Part shown: positions 40,601-47,289 of the stretch, piece by piece
Position numbering within the stretch: the stretch's first letter is position 1
Layout of the letters: every line of letters begins with the position of its first letter
NCBI RefSeq assembly: GCF_014204985.1
Contig: NZ_JACHMP010000001.1
Span: 1,240,001 to 1,304,000 of the forward strand
Direction of reading: 5' to 3'
Origin: Streptosporangium becharense
GTDB lineage: Bacteria > Actinomycetota > Actinomycetes > Streptosporangiales > Streptosporangiaceae
Length of the DNA stretch: 64,000 nt
Program-made: the position numbers and the translations under genes
Notes under the pieces: generated by a model
Told to the model about the DNA's origin: nothing
The model's database searches: none
What the model saw: the letters and a program-made list of their open reading frames with translations, nothing else

Positions 40601-41257
40601 GCGCAGTGTGCCGTTGGCGTAGAGGTCGTACCCGGTCACGCCCACGTTGTCGGCCGACGCGGCCCAGGTCAGTTTGATCTGCCCGGCCGCGGGCTCGGTG
40701 AAGGCCAGGCCGCCCGGAGCGGTCGGCGGCTGCGTGTCACCGGTGGCGGGTCCGTAGATCTCCAGCTCGGACAGCTGCCCGGCCGGCCAGCCGGTGTTGG
40801 CCGTGATGTGCAGCCGCACGTAGCGGGTGACGGCCGTGGTAAGACCGATCGTCACCGTGTTGCCGGTGGCGGGGTTGAAGGTGTGGCCCGCCGACGCCAC
40901 CAGGGTGGTGAAGCCGGAGCCGTCGGCGCTGCCCTGCACGGTGAGGGTCTGGGTGCGGCTCTCCCAGCCCGCCGGCAGCTTCAGTACGAGCCTGTTCACA
41001 CCGGTCGGGGCGCCGAGATCGACCTGGGCCCACTGCGGGAAGGCATTGTTGGCGCTCTCCCAGTAGCTGGCCTGGTCGCCGTCGTTGAGGTTGCGGGGCA
41101 CGTAGACGTCGTGGGAGCCGCCGGCCGAGGCCGTCCTGCCCGCCGCCAGGTTGGGTCCGTCCGCCGCCGAGGCCGGGGAGGGCGGCCCCGCGGTGACGAG
41201 AAGGCAGGTCGCGGCCATCGCCGCGACCAACCGTAAGAGCAGATGCTTGCTGCGCAT
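37667..41257 (-). CDS. Secreted multidomain beta-helix glycosidase, GH87 alpha-1,3-glucanase/mycodextranase type
   Basis: Large 1196-residue exported protein. In order: signal peptide (1-32), F5/8-type discoidin domain (about 35-160), fibronectin III (about 165-250), second discoidin domain (260-385), two CARDB domains (about 390-590), a CBM35/6-like domain (starting YDHYEAEDAV) and a right-handed beta-helix (about 750-1196). The helix carries FADGVNMTNG (Asp957) and ATGDDSFALFS (Asp980-Asp981), the spacing of the catalytic aspartates I know from GH87 enzymes. This suggests hydrolysis of alpha-1,3-glucan, for example fungal cell walls. The ATG at 41257 follows AGAGGAACC. It is a single-gene unit with its own terminators. 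Another beta-helix polysaccharidase class is the main alternative. Confidence 0.8.
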   Translation of the reverse strand: MRSKHLLLRLVAAMAATCLLVTAGPPSPASAADGPNLAAGRTASAGGSHDVYVPRNLNDGDQASYWESANNAFPQWAQVDLGAPTGVNRLVLKLPAGWESRTQTLTVQGSADGSGFTTLVASAGHTFNPATGNTVTIGLTTAVTRYVRLHITANTGWPAGQLSELEIYGPATGDTQPPTAPGGLAFTEPAAGQIKLTWAASADNVGVTGYDLYANGTLRKSVPGDVLTHTDVQPVGATVSYHVKARDAAGNRSAASNTVTRHGTGGDTNLAVGKPITASSTIHTYVAENANDGSVTTYWEGGAGGYPHTLTVKLGANADVGSVVLKLNPAAEWATRTQTVQVLGREQSASAFTSLSAAAVHTFDPATGNTVTIPVTATVADVQLRITANSGATGGQVAEFQVIGTSASNPDLTITGMSSSPAAPTETDAVTLKATVKNIGTARSGATNVTFYLDGALAGTAPVGALAAGASATVTADAGRRDAGTYPLSAKVDEAGIVIEQNDANNTHVHPSPLVVKPVDSSDLVASSVTWTPGNPRGGDTVAFSVVIKNQGAVASASGAHDVTLTVIDGAGAVVRTLTGSHTGVIAAGAVTAPVDLGTWKAADGKYTVKVVLADDANELPVKRANNTGTHRLFTGRGADMPYDHYEAEDAVTGGGAAVVGPNRTIGDPAGEASGRRAVTLDTTGSYVEFTTRASTNTLVTRFSIPDAPGGGGISSTLNVYVDGTFLKAIDLTSKYAWLYGPEASPGNSPSAGGPRHIYDEANIMLGRTVQAGSKIRLQKDPANTTTYAIDFIDTEQVSPLPNPDPARYAVPAGFTHQDVQNALDRVRMDDTGTLVGVYLPPGTYQTAEKFQVHGKAVKVAGAGPWYTRFHAPATQDNTDVGFRADATAKGSSFTGFAYFGNYTSRVDGPGKVFDFSNITDIVIDDIWNEHMVCLYWGANTDRVTIKNSRIRNMFADGVNMTNGSTDNLVSNNEARATGDDSFALFSAIDAGGADMKGNVYENLTAILPWRAAGIAVYGGYDNVFRNIHIADTLVYSGITISSLDFGYPMNGFGADPPTRFENISIVRAGGHFWGAQTFPGIWVFSASKVFQGIRVSDVDIVDPTYHGIMFQTKYSGGRPENPIKDTVFTNITITGARRSGDAYDAKSGFAIWANELPEPDQGPAVGSVTFNNLRMSGNFQDIRNTTSTFTIKVNP

Positions 41258-42136
41258 TGGTTCCTCTATCTGTCGTCCGGGACGACCGGGGGGTGTCGGT
41301 GGCCGGGCCGCCGGTCCCGGAGGAGGGATGACCGGCGGGCTGCGGAGTGCGTGGACGTCGGGCCCACGGCGGGTCCGGAGGACGACGCGCGAGCCTGCGC
41401 CGACGCGCGGAAGCGGGGGCACCGCGGCGCAGGCGCCACGACCGGAGCGCCGAGACGGAAGCTGCGTGGGTGCTGCGGCAGGGGCCGAGGCGAGGGCGGG
41501 GGTGGCGGGCGGCGACCTGCCGCGTGACACCGGGACCGGCATCATCTGGGGCCTCTCTGTGAACGGGAACGCAAGACATGGCAGATGCATGCGTGTTTTG
41601 CAGAGAGAAGAAAGAAGACGATGGATTTTTTGTAAAAATATTACATCGAGATGACCAGATGTTACATAGGTGCTACGACCGCGTCAACGGTCCGGTAAGT
41701 GCGGCTTGTCGGGGAGACAGGCTCCTCTGATCTGCGATCGCACCAACCGTCCCACCGGCCCGTCCGGCGATCCGGCACAGCCCGGCACAGTCCGGCACAA
41801 CCCGGCGACACGCATCGGCTCCCGGCGTCGGCTCCGGACGTGTGGACGAGCCGATGAAAAGGCATGCCCGGGACACGGCAGATGTCCGTCGTCTTCTTCC
41901 GGTCATCGCTAAGGTAATCGTCAGACCATCGGGGCATCGTGCAACCGGATGCCCTCCTCACGGGCGGTGAAGACGGGGGAACCGGCCACCCCGCGACCGG
42001 AGACGCCGGGCCGCGTGCCGATGCGCCTGCCACCGCGGTGCGAGCCACCTGAGGGCCGGCCCGGCCCCGCGGGCCCGCGCTCGCAAACCCGGCCGGGACC
42101 GGCATGAGCGCCTCCGCCGGCCCCGCGGGCCCGCGC
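41258..42136. other. Long intergenic region upstream of the GH87-type gene
   Basis: These 879 bases contain no convincing gene: the open frames lack ribosome-binding sites and are rich in Arg/Pro/Ala. About 41580-41670 is distinctly AT-rich and holds a promoter-like element. CCGGCACAG-type words repeat near 41770-41800. A 22-bp direct repeat (42061-42082 and 42117-42138) ends across the stop codon of the neighbouring membrane-protein gene. Confidence 0.6.
41638..41665 (-). promoter_or_regulatory. AT-rich promoter candidate of the GH87-type gene with TTACAT direct repeats
   Basis: On the minus strand GTAACA (41665-41660) and TAATAT (41643-41638) are 16 bases apart. The plus-strand word TTACAT occurs at 41641-41646 and 41662-41667, exactly 21 bases (two helical turns) apart, so a regulator could bind both and cover the promoter. 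The implied leader is about 370 bases. Confidence 0.4.
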
Positions 42137-42730
42137 TCACGCCTCCTTGGGCCTGCGCCAGCGCTGGTCGGCCGCCAGCCACGCGCGTTCCCAGCGGGCG
42201 TACCGGCGGCGGTCGAGCCGGGCACGCGCCAGGGAGTAGAGCAGCCCGCCGGTCCCGGCGGCCACGGCGGTCAGGCCCACCGCGGCGAGGATCGCCTTCG
42301 CGACGGTGTCGAGCCGGGCGGGCGGTCCTAGAACCGGCCTGCCGGAAGGATCCAGCCACACCCGTGCCGTGCCGCCCGTCCTGGACCCCTGGAGCACGGG
42401 GGCCAGGGCGGTGACGGTTGCCCCCCGCTCGTCCGTCCACCGCACCCGGACCCGGACCACGGCGGCCCGGCCGCCGGGAGAGGTCCACGTCATCTCGGGG
42501 GCGTCGGCCAGCAGGGTCACGGTCACCCACCGGCCCGACCGTTCGGCCGCCACCCCGTCCCGGTAGGTGTTCACCCCGAGCACGGCCGCCGCCGCGACGC
42601 CGGTGACGAGCAGCGCGAGCACCCCCCACAGGACCAGTGCCTCGACCCGGTCCGAGCGCCGGCGCAGCGGGTTGCCGTCGAACCGGAGCAGGCGGACGTA
42701 CCGTGCCCACGTCGAGGCCACGCCTCGCAT
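42137..42730 (-). CDS. Rv1733c-like double-span membrane protein
   Basis: The 197-residue product has two membrane helices (about 32-52 and 140-165) flanking an extracytoplasmic domain of about 80 residues. The pattern RLLRFDGNPLRRRSDRVEA at the N-terminus, VWLDPSGRPV before the second helix and a basic C-terminus matches the Rv1733c family. The function of that family is unknown, but in M. tuberculosis it belongs to the DosR dormancy regulon. The ATG follows AGGAGGTGGTTTCG, one of the best ribosome-binding sites in the window. It is divergent from the nitroreductase gene, with a DosR-box-like palindrome between them. Confidence 0.82.
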   Translation of the reverse strand: MRGVASTWARYVRLLRFDGNPLRRRSDRVEALVLWGVLALLVTGVAAAAVLGVNTYRDGVAAERSGRWVTVTLLADAPEMTWTSPGGRAAVVRVRVRWTDERGATVTALAPVLQGSRTGGTARVWLDPSGRPVLGPPARLDTVAKAILAAVGLTAVAAGTGGLLYSLARARLDRRRYARWERAWLAADQRWRRPKEA

Positions 42731-42809
42731 CGAAACCACCTCCTGGGTCCTCGGCCAAGGATCACCGTGCCGGGAGCGGTCGTTCCAGGGTCGTTCGCCG
42801 TGTCCGGGC

Positions 42810-42823
42810 GGGACGTTGGTCCC
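42810..42823. promoter_or_regulatory. DosR/DevR-box-like palindrome between Rv1733c-like and nitroreductase genes
   Basis: GGGAC at 42810-42814 and GTCCC at 42819-42823 are separated by four bases, the exact core spacing of the mycobacterial DosR box, with flanking C/G extending the symmetry. A second half-site, AGTCCC (42843-42848), reads GGGACTTTCGC on the minus strand. The full site is centred 86 bases before one start codon and 117 before the other. Confidence 0.6.
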
Positions 42824-42932
42824 GTGTCCCGCACCCGGCGAAAGTCCCTCGCGGGCGGGTCCTCCGGCCCTGCCGCGGGCCCTCCGCCCGGACGAGCGTG
42901 GACGGCGAAAACCCCGACCATGGAGGTGTGCC

Positions 42933-43883
42933 GTGTCCTCACCCCTCGCCACCGATCTCGGAGTCCGCCGGCTGCTGACCGCCGCAGGACAGGCTCCGTC
43001 GGTGCACAACACCCAGCCGTGGAGGTTCAGGGTGGTCGGCAGGGAGGCGGTCGAGCTGCTGGCCGACCGGGACCGGTGGCTGCGGGTGAGCGACCCGCGC
43101 GGACGTTCCCTCCACGTGAGCTGCGGAGCGGCCCTGTTCAACCTCCGTCTGGCCGTGCGGGTGGCCGGGTGGCTGCCGATCACCCGGCTGCTGCCCGCTC
43201 CCGACGACTACCCGGATCTGCTCGCCACGGTGCGCGTGCCCCGGGTCAGCCCGCCCTCCCCCGCCGAGCGCGACCTGTACGCGTCCATCGCCCTGCGCCG
43301 CACCAACCGATACCCCTACGAGGACCGGAGCGTGCCGGCCGAGGTCGTCGACGACATGCGCGCCGCCGCGGCGGCCGAGGGGGCCTCGCTGTTCATGACC
43401 GACCCCGCGGACCTGCTCGACCACGTGGCGATCGCCGAGGAGGGGCTGGCCCGCGACCGCGACTACCGGGCCGAGCTGGCCGCGTGGACGATGCCGAAGG
43501 CCCGGCACGACGGCGTTCCCGGCTACGTGCAGGGGCCGCGCGGCGCCAAGGACCCGTCCCCGACCCGTGACTTCGGCCGCCACGAGCACACCGCGCGCTT
43601 CGAGCCGCATCCGCAGATCGCGGTGCTCACCACAGCGGGTGACGGCCCGCGTGACTGGCTGCGCGCCGGCCAGGCCCTGCAGCGGGTGCTGCTCACCGCG
43701 ACGCTGCACGACGTGTCCGCGTCGTTCCTCAACCAGCCGCTGGACCTGCGCGACATCCTGCGCCACACCGATCCGCGCCATGCCCTCGGACACCCCCAGA
43801 TGATCATGAGGTTCGGGTACGGCCCGCCCGTGCCCCGCGCTCCCCGCCGCCCGGCGGCGGAGCTGGAGACCAGCTACGTCTGA
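42933..43883 (+). CDS. Acg-type nitroreductase family protein
   Basis: The 316-residue FMN-dependent nitroreductase-fold protein is of the Acg (Rv2032/Rv3127/Rv3131) subfamily, which in mycobacteria is induced by hypoxia; the catalytic role is unclear. It has the N-terminal flavin motif PSVHNTQPWRF (about 18-28), the RRTNRYPYEDR segment in mid-protein and a C-terminal MIMRFGYGP. The GTG start follows GGAGG. It is divergent from the Rv1733c-like gene and is followed by pflB in the same direction. Function in redox balancing is inferred from subfamily and neighbourhood. Confidence 0.88.
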   Translation: MSSPLATDLGVRRLLTAAGQAPSVHNTQPWRFRVVGREAVELLADRDRWLRVSDPRGRSLHVSCGAALFNLRLAVRVAGWLPITRLLPAPDDYPDLLATVRVPRVSPPSPAERDLYASIALRRTNRYPYEDRSVPAEVVDDMRAAAAAEGASLFMTDPADLLDHVAIAEEGLARDRDYRAELAAWTMPKARHDGVPGYVQGPRGAKDPSPTRDFGRHEHTARFEPHPQIAVLTTAGDGPRDWLRAGQALQRVLLTATLHDVSASFLNQPLDLRDILRHTDPRHALGHPQMIMRFGYGPPVPRAPRRPAAELETSYV

Positions 43884-43928
43884 CGGCCGCGAGGAGGGTA
43901 CGGGCGCCGCGGCCCCGCGGCGCCCGTG

Positions 43929-43942
43929 AGGACCTAGGTCCC
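43929..43942. promoter_or_regulatory. DosR/DevR-box-like palindrome upstream of pflB
   Basis: AGGAC at 43929-43933, CTAG, then GTCCC at 43938-43942: nine of ten core positions fit GGGAC-N4-GTCCC, and the central 12 bases GGACCTAGGTCC are perfectly palindromic. A half-site GGGAC lies at 43983-43987, 54 bases away. The site is centred 100 bases before the pflB start. Confidence 0.55.
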
Positions 43943-44035
43943 GCCCATCGGTGACCTCCGCTCCGTGATCGGCGGCCCGGGCGGGACGACAGTGGGATCA
44001 GAACTTCGACACGGGCTCGACACGAGGGGGATTCG

Positions 44036-46324
44036 ATGACGGCCACACCGGTCACCGGGGAACCGGCGGAACTGACGGATCTGGCGGCACCGGCGGGGCC
44101 GGCCGCGTGGCGCGGGTTCCGCGGGACGACGTGGCGCGCGGCGATCGACGTGCGCGACTTCGTCCAGGCCAACTACACGCCGTACGAAGGCGACGAGGGA
44201 TTCCTGGCCGGGCCCACGGAGCGCACCCTGGCGGTGTGGGCGAAGGTCTCCGCGCTGTTCCCCGAGGAGCGGCGGCGCGGGATCCACGACGTGGACGTCA
44301 CCACCCCGTCGTCGATCACCGCCCACCGGCCCGGCCACATCGACCCCGAGCGTGAGCTGATCGTCGGGTTGCAGACCGACGCCCCGCTGAAGCGGGCCAT
44401 CATGCCCGCCGGGGGGCTGCGGATGGTGGAGAACGGCCTGGCCGCCTACGGTCGCACGCTCGACCCGCGGGTACGGGAGATCTTCACCAAGTACCGCAAG
44501 ACCCACAACGACGCCGTGTTCGACGCCTACACCCCGGAGATCCGCAACGCCCGCCGCTCCGGGATCATCACCGGGCTGCCCGACTCCTACGGCCGCGGCC
44601 GGATCATCGGCGACTACCGGCGGGTCGCCCTGTACGGCGTGGACCGGCTGATCGAGGCCAAGCGGGGTGAGCTGCGCTCCCTCGACGGCGCCGCCGCCTC
44701 CGACGCGGTGATCCGCGACCGGGAGGAACTGGCCGAGCAGCTGCGCGCGCTGGACGAGCTGAAGCAGATGGCCGCCTCCTACGGCCACGACGTCTCCCGG
44801 CCCGCCACCACCGCGCACGAGGCCGTCCAGTGGCTGTACCTCGGCTATCTGGCCGCGGTGAAGGAACAGAACGGCGCGGCCATGTCGCTGGGCCGCACCT
44901 CCACCTTCCTGGACGTCTATCTGGAACGGGACCTCGCCGAAGGGCTGATCACCGAGGAGCGGGCACAGGAACTGATCGACGACTTCGTCATCAAGCTGCG
45001 CATCGTCCGATTCCTGCGCACCCCCGAGTACGACCAGCTGTTCTCCGGCGACCCCACCTGGGTCACCGAGTCGATCGGCGGCATCGGAACGGACGGCAGG
45101 ACACTGGTGACCCGCACCAGCTACCGCTACCTGCAGACGCTGCGCAACCTCGGCCCCGCACCCGAGCCGAACCTGACCGTCTTCTGGTCGCCCCGGCTGC
45201 CGGAGGCTTTCAAGCGGTTCTGTGCCCGGCTGTCGATCGAGACCAGTTCCATCCAGTACGAGAGCGACGAGCTGATGCGGCCGCGTCTCGGCGACGACGC
45301 CGCCATCGCCTGCTGCGTCTCGGCCGCCCCGGTCGGCCGGCAGATGCAGTTCTTCGGCGCCCGCGTCAACCTCGCCAAGACGCTGCTGTACGCGATCAAC
45401 GGCGGCCGCGACGAGATGACCGGCGAGCAGGTCGGCCCCGTCTGCCCGCCGCTGACCGGGGAGTATCTCGACGAGGAGGAGGTCCGTGCGGCGTTCGACC
45501 GGATGCTGGACTGGCTGGCCGCCACGTACGTGAACGCGCTGAACATCATCCACTACATGCACGACAAGTACGCCTACGAACGCATCGAGATGGCGCTGCA
45601 CGACCATCCCGTCAAGCGCACGCTCGCCTGCGGCATCGCCGGCCTGTCGGTGGCCGCCGACAGCCTGTCGGCCATCCGGCACGCGCGGGTCCGGGTCGTC
45701 CGCGACGAGACCGGCCTGGCGGTGGACTACGTCGTCGAGGGCGACTACCCGGCCTACGGCAACAACGACGACCGCGCCGACGCCATCGCCGTCGACCTGG
45801 TCCGCTCCTTCATGGACAAGATCCGGCGGCACCCGGCCTACCGGGACGCCGAGCACACCCAGTCGGTGCTCACCATCACCTCCAACGTCGTGTACGGCAA
45901 GCACACCGGCAACACGCCCGACGGCCGGCGCGCGGGCGAACCGTTCGCGCCCGGCGCCAACCCGATGAACGGCCGCGACCGGCGCGGCCTGGTCGCCTCG
46001 GCGCTGTCGGTCTCCAAGATCCCCTACGGGCAGGCTCTCGACGGCGTCTCCCTGACGAACACGGTAACGCCCGAGGGGCTGGGCCGTACCGACGCCGAGC
46101 GCGTGGGCAACCTGGTCGGGGTGCTGGACGGCTACTTCGACGCCGGCGGGTTCCACATGAACGTCAACGTGCTCACCCGCGCCGTGCTGCTGGACGCCAT
46201 GGAGCACCCCGACAGGTACCCGCAGCTGACCGTCCGGGTCTCCGGGTACGCCGTCAACTTCGTCCGGCTGACCCGCGAGCAGCAGCAGGACGTCGTCAAC
46301 CGCACCTTCCACGGATCGCTGTGA
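44036..46324 (+). CDS. pflB: Pyruvate formate-lyase (formate C-acetyltransferase)
   Basis: Glycyl-radical enzyme converting pyruvate and CoA to acetyl-CoA and formate without oxygen. The 762-residue length matches E. coli PflB (760). The active-site cysteine pair lies in [20 protein letters not shown] (Cys426-Cys427), and the radical glycine in RVSGYAV (Gly737), followed by [14 protein letters not shown]. The CC pair separates it from glycerol dehydratase and other glycyl-radical enzymes. The start follows GAGGGGGATTCG. It overlaps pflA by four bases. A DosR-like box upstream suggests induction under oxygen limitation. No formate channel or formate dehydrogenase lies nearby. Confidence 0.96.
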   Translation: MTATPVTGEPAELTDLAAPAGPAAWRGFRGTTWRAAIDVRDFVQANYTPYEGDEGFLAGPTERTLAVWAKVSALFPEERRRGIHDVDVTTPSSITAHRPGHIDPERELIVGLQTDAPLKRAIMPAGGLRMVENGLAAYGRTLDPRVREIFTKYRKTHNDAVFDAYTPEIRNARRSGIITGLPDSYGRGRIIGDYRRVALYGVDRLIEAKRGELRSLDGAAASDAVIRDREELAEQLRALDELKQMAASYGHDVSRPATTAHEAVQWLYLGYLAAVKEQNGAAMSLGRTSTFLDVYLERDLAEGLITEERAQELIDDFVIKLRIVRFLRTPEYDQLFSGDPTWVTESIGGIGTDGRTLVTRTSYRYLQTLRNLGPAPEPNLTVFWSPRLPEAFKRFCARLSIETSSIQYESDELMRPRLGDDAAIACCVSAAPVGRQMQFFGARVNLAKTLLYAINGGRDEMTGEQVGPVCPPLTGEYLDEEEVRAAFDRMLDWLAATYVNALNIIHYMHDKYAYERIEMALHDHPVKRTLACGIAGLSVAADSLSAIRHARVRVVRDETGLAVDYVVEGDYPAYGNNDDRADAIAVDLVRSFMDKIRRHPAYRDAEHTQSVLTITSNVVYGKHTGNTPDGRRAGEPFAPGANPMNGRDRRGLVASALSVSKIPYGQALDGVSLTNTVTPEGLGRTDAERVGNLVGVLDGYFDAGGFHMNVNVLTRAVLLDAMEHPDRYPQLTVRVSGYAVNFVRLTREQQQDVVNRTFHGSL

Positions 46325-47112
46325 ACCCCCGTGAGGAGGTGCTCCTGCAGGCCGCCGCCGAGCTGCGCCGGCCGCCGGCCGCGGCCGGCGCCGGCGTCAT
46401 CGAGTCCTGGGACGTCTCCGTCGGCGTGGACGGCCCCGGCACCAGGTTCGTGGTGTTCACCTGCGGCTGCCCGCTCAGGTGCCTGTACTGCCACAACCCC
46501 GAGACCTGGCGGATGCGTGACGGGCGGCGGGTCACCGTCGACGAGGTGATGGCGGAACTGGAGGGATACCGGCGGTTCATCTCCGTGGCGGGCGGCGGGG
46601 TCACCGTCAGCGGCGGCGAACCACTGCTGCAGCCCGGTTTCACCGCCGAGTTGCTCCGCCGCTGCCACGACGGCGGCCTGCACACCGCCCTGGACACCTC
46701 GGGGTTCCTCGGCGACCGCGCCACCGACGCGATGCTCGCCGACACCGACCTGGTCCTGCTGGACATCAAGTCGTCGGATCCGGACGGCTACCGGCGGCTG
46801 ACGGGCGTCTGCCTGGAACCGACCCTGCGCTTCGCCCGCCGCCTCGCCGAACTCGGCCGCCCGGCCTGGGTGCGCTTCGTCCTCGTCCCCGGCCTCACCG
46901 ACGATCCGGGCAACGTGGACGGCCTGGCCCGGTTCGCCGCGGAGCTGGGCAACGTCGAGCGGGTCGACGTCCTGCCCTTCCACCGCATGGCCACCGGGAA
47001 GTACCGGCGGCTCGGCCTCCGTTTCCCCCTGGCCGACGTCGAACCCCCGGACCGGGCGCTCCTCGCGCGGGTCCACGCCCAGTTCCAGGCGTACGGTGTG
47101 ACCAGCGTCTGA
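46321..47112 (+). CDS. pflA: Pyruvate formate-lyase activating enzyme (radical SAM)
   Basis: Generates the glycyl radical on PflB using S-adenosylmethionine and a 4Fe-4S cluster. The 263 residues contain the radical-SAM cluster motif CPLRCLYC (Cys50, Cys54, Cys57), the SAM-binding [14 protein letters not shown] stretch and a partial TIM barrel ending near [13 protein letters not shown]. The GTG start overlaps the pflB stop in GTGA, so the two are translated as a coupled pair. The single-cluster architecture (no extra ferredoxin domain) is that of classic PflA. Confidence 0.95.
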   Translation: MNPREEVLLQAAAELRRPPAAAGAGVIESWDVSVGVDGPGTRFVVFTCGCPLRCLYCHNPETWRMRDGRRVTVDEVMAELEGYRRFISVAGGGVTVSGGEPLLQPGFTAELLRRCHDGGLHTALDTSGFLGDRATDAMLADTDLVLLDIKSSDPDGYRRLTGVCLEPTLRFARRLAELGRPAWVRFVLVPGLTDDPGNVDGLARFAAELGNVERVDVLPFHRMATGKYRRLGLRFPLADVEPPDRALLARVHAQFQAYGVTSV

Positions 47113-47171
47113 GCACGGCGCCGCCCCGGCCGCGTACGGCGGCCCCCGACGACCCCGGTGGCCCCGGTGGC

Positions 47172-47252
47172 CCGGTGCCTTAAGGGCCGACGCCTCGAGA
47201 CCGGTGCCTTAAGAACCGACGCCTCGGGACCGGTGCCTCGGGGCCGGCATCC
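47172..47252. repeat. 29-bp tandem repeat, 2.8 copies
   Basis: Units start at 47172, 47201 and 47230 with CCGGTGCCT; the first two copies differ at only a few positions (CCTTAAGGG versus CCTTAAGAA), and the third is partial and diverged. It fills the gap between the convergent ends of pflA and the histidine kinase gene, where no ordinary terminator hairpin is obvious. Confidence 0.7.
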
Positions 47253-47289
47253 GGAATCCTCGGGCCCCGGAATCCTGCGCCGGCCCGGT

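Noticed and set aside
41662-42225. 187-codon minus-strand ORF upstream of the Rv1733c-like gene region
   Set aside because: Arg/Pro/Gly/Ala-rich with a cysteine-containing repeat derived from CCGGCACAG words; no ribosome-binding site, and it overlaps the AT-rich promoter area.
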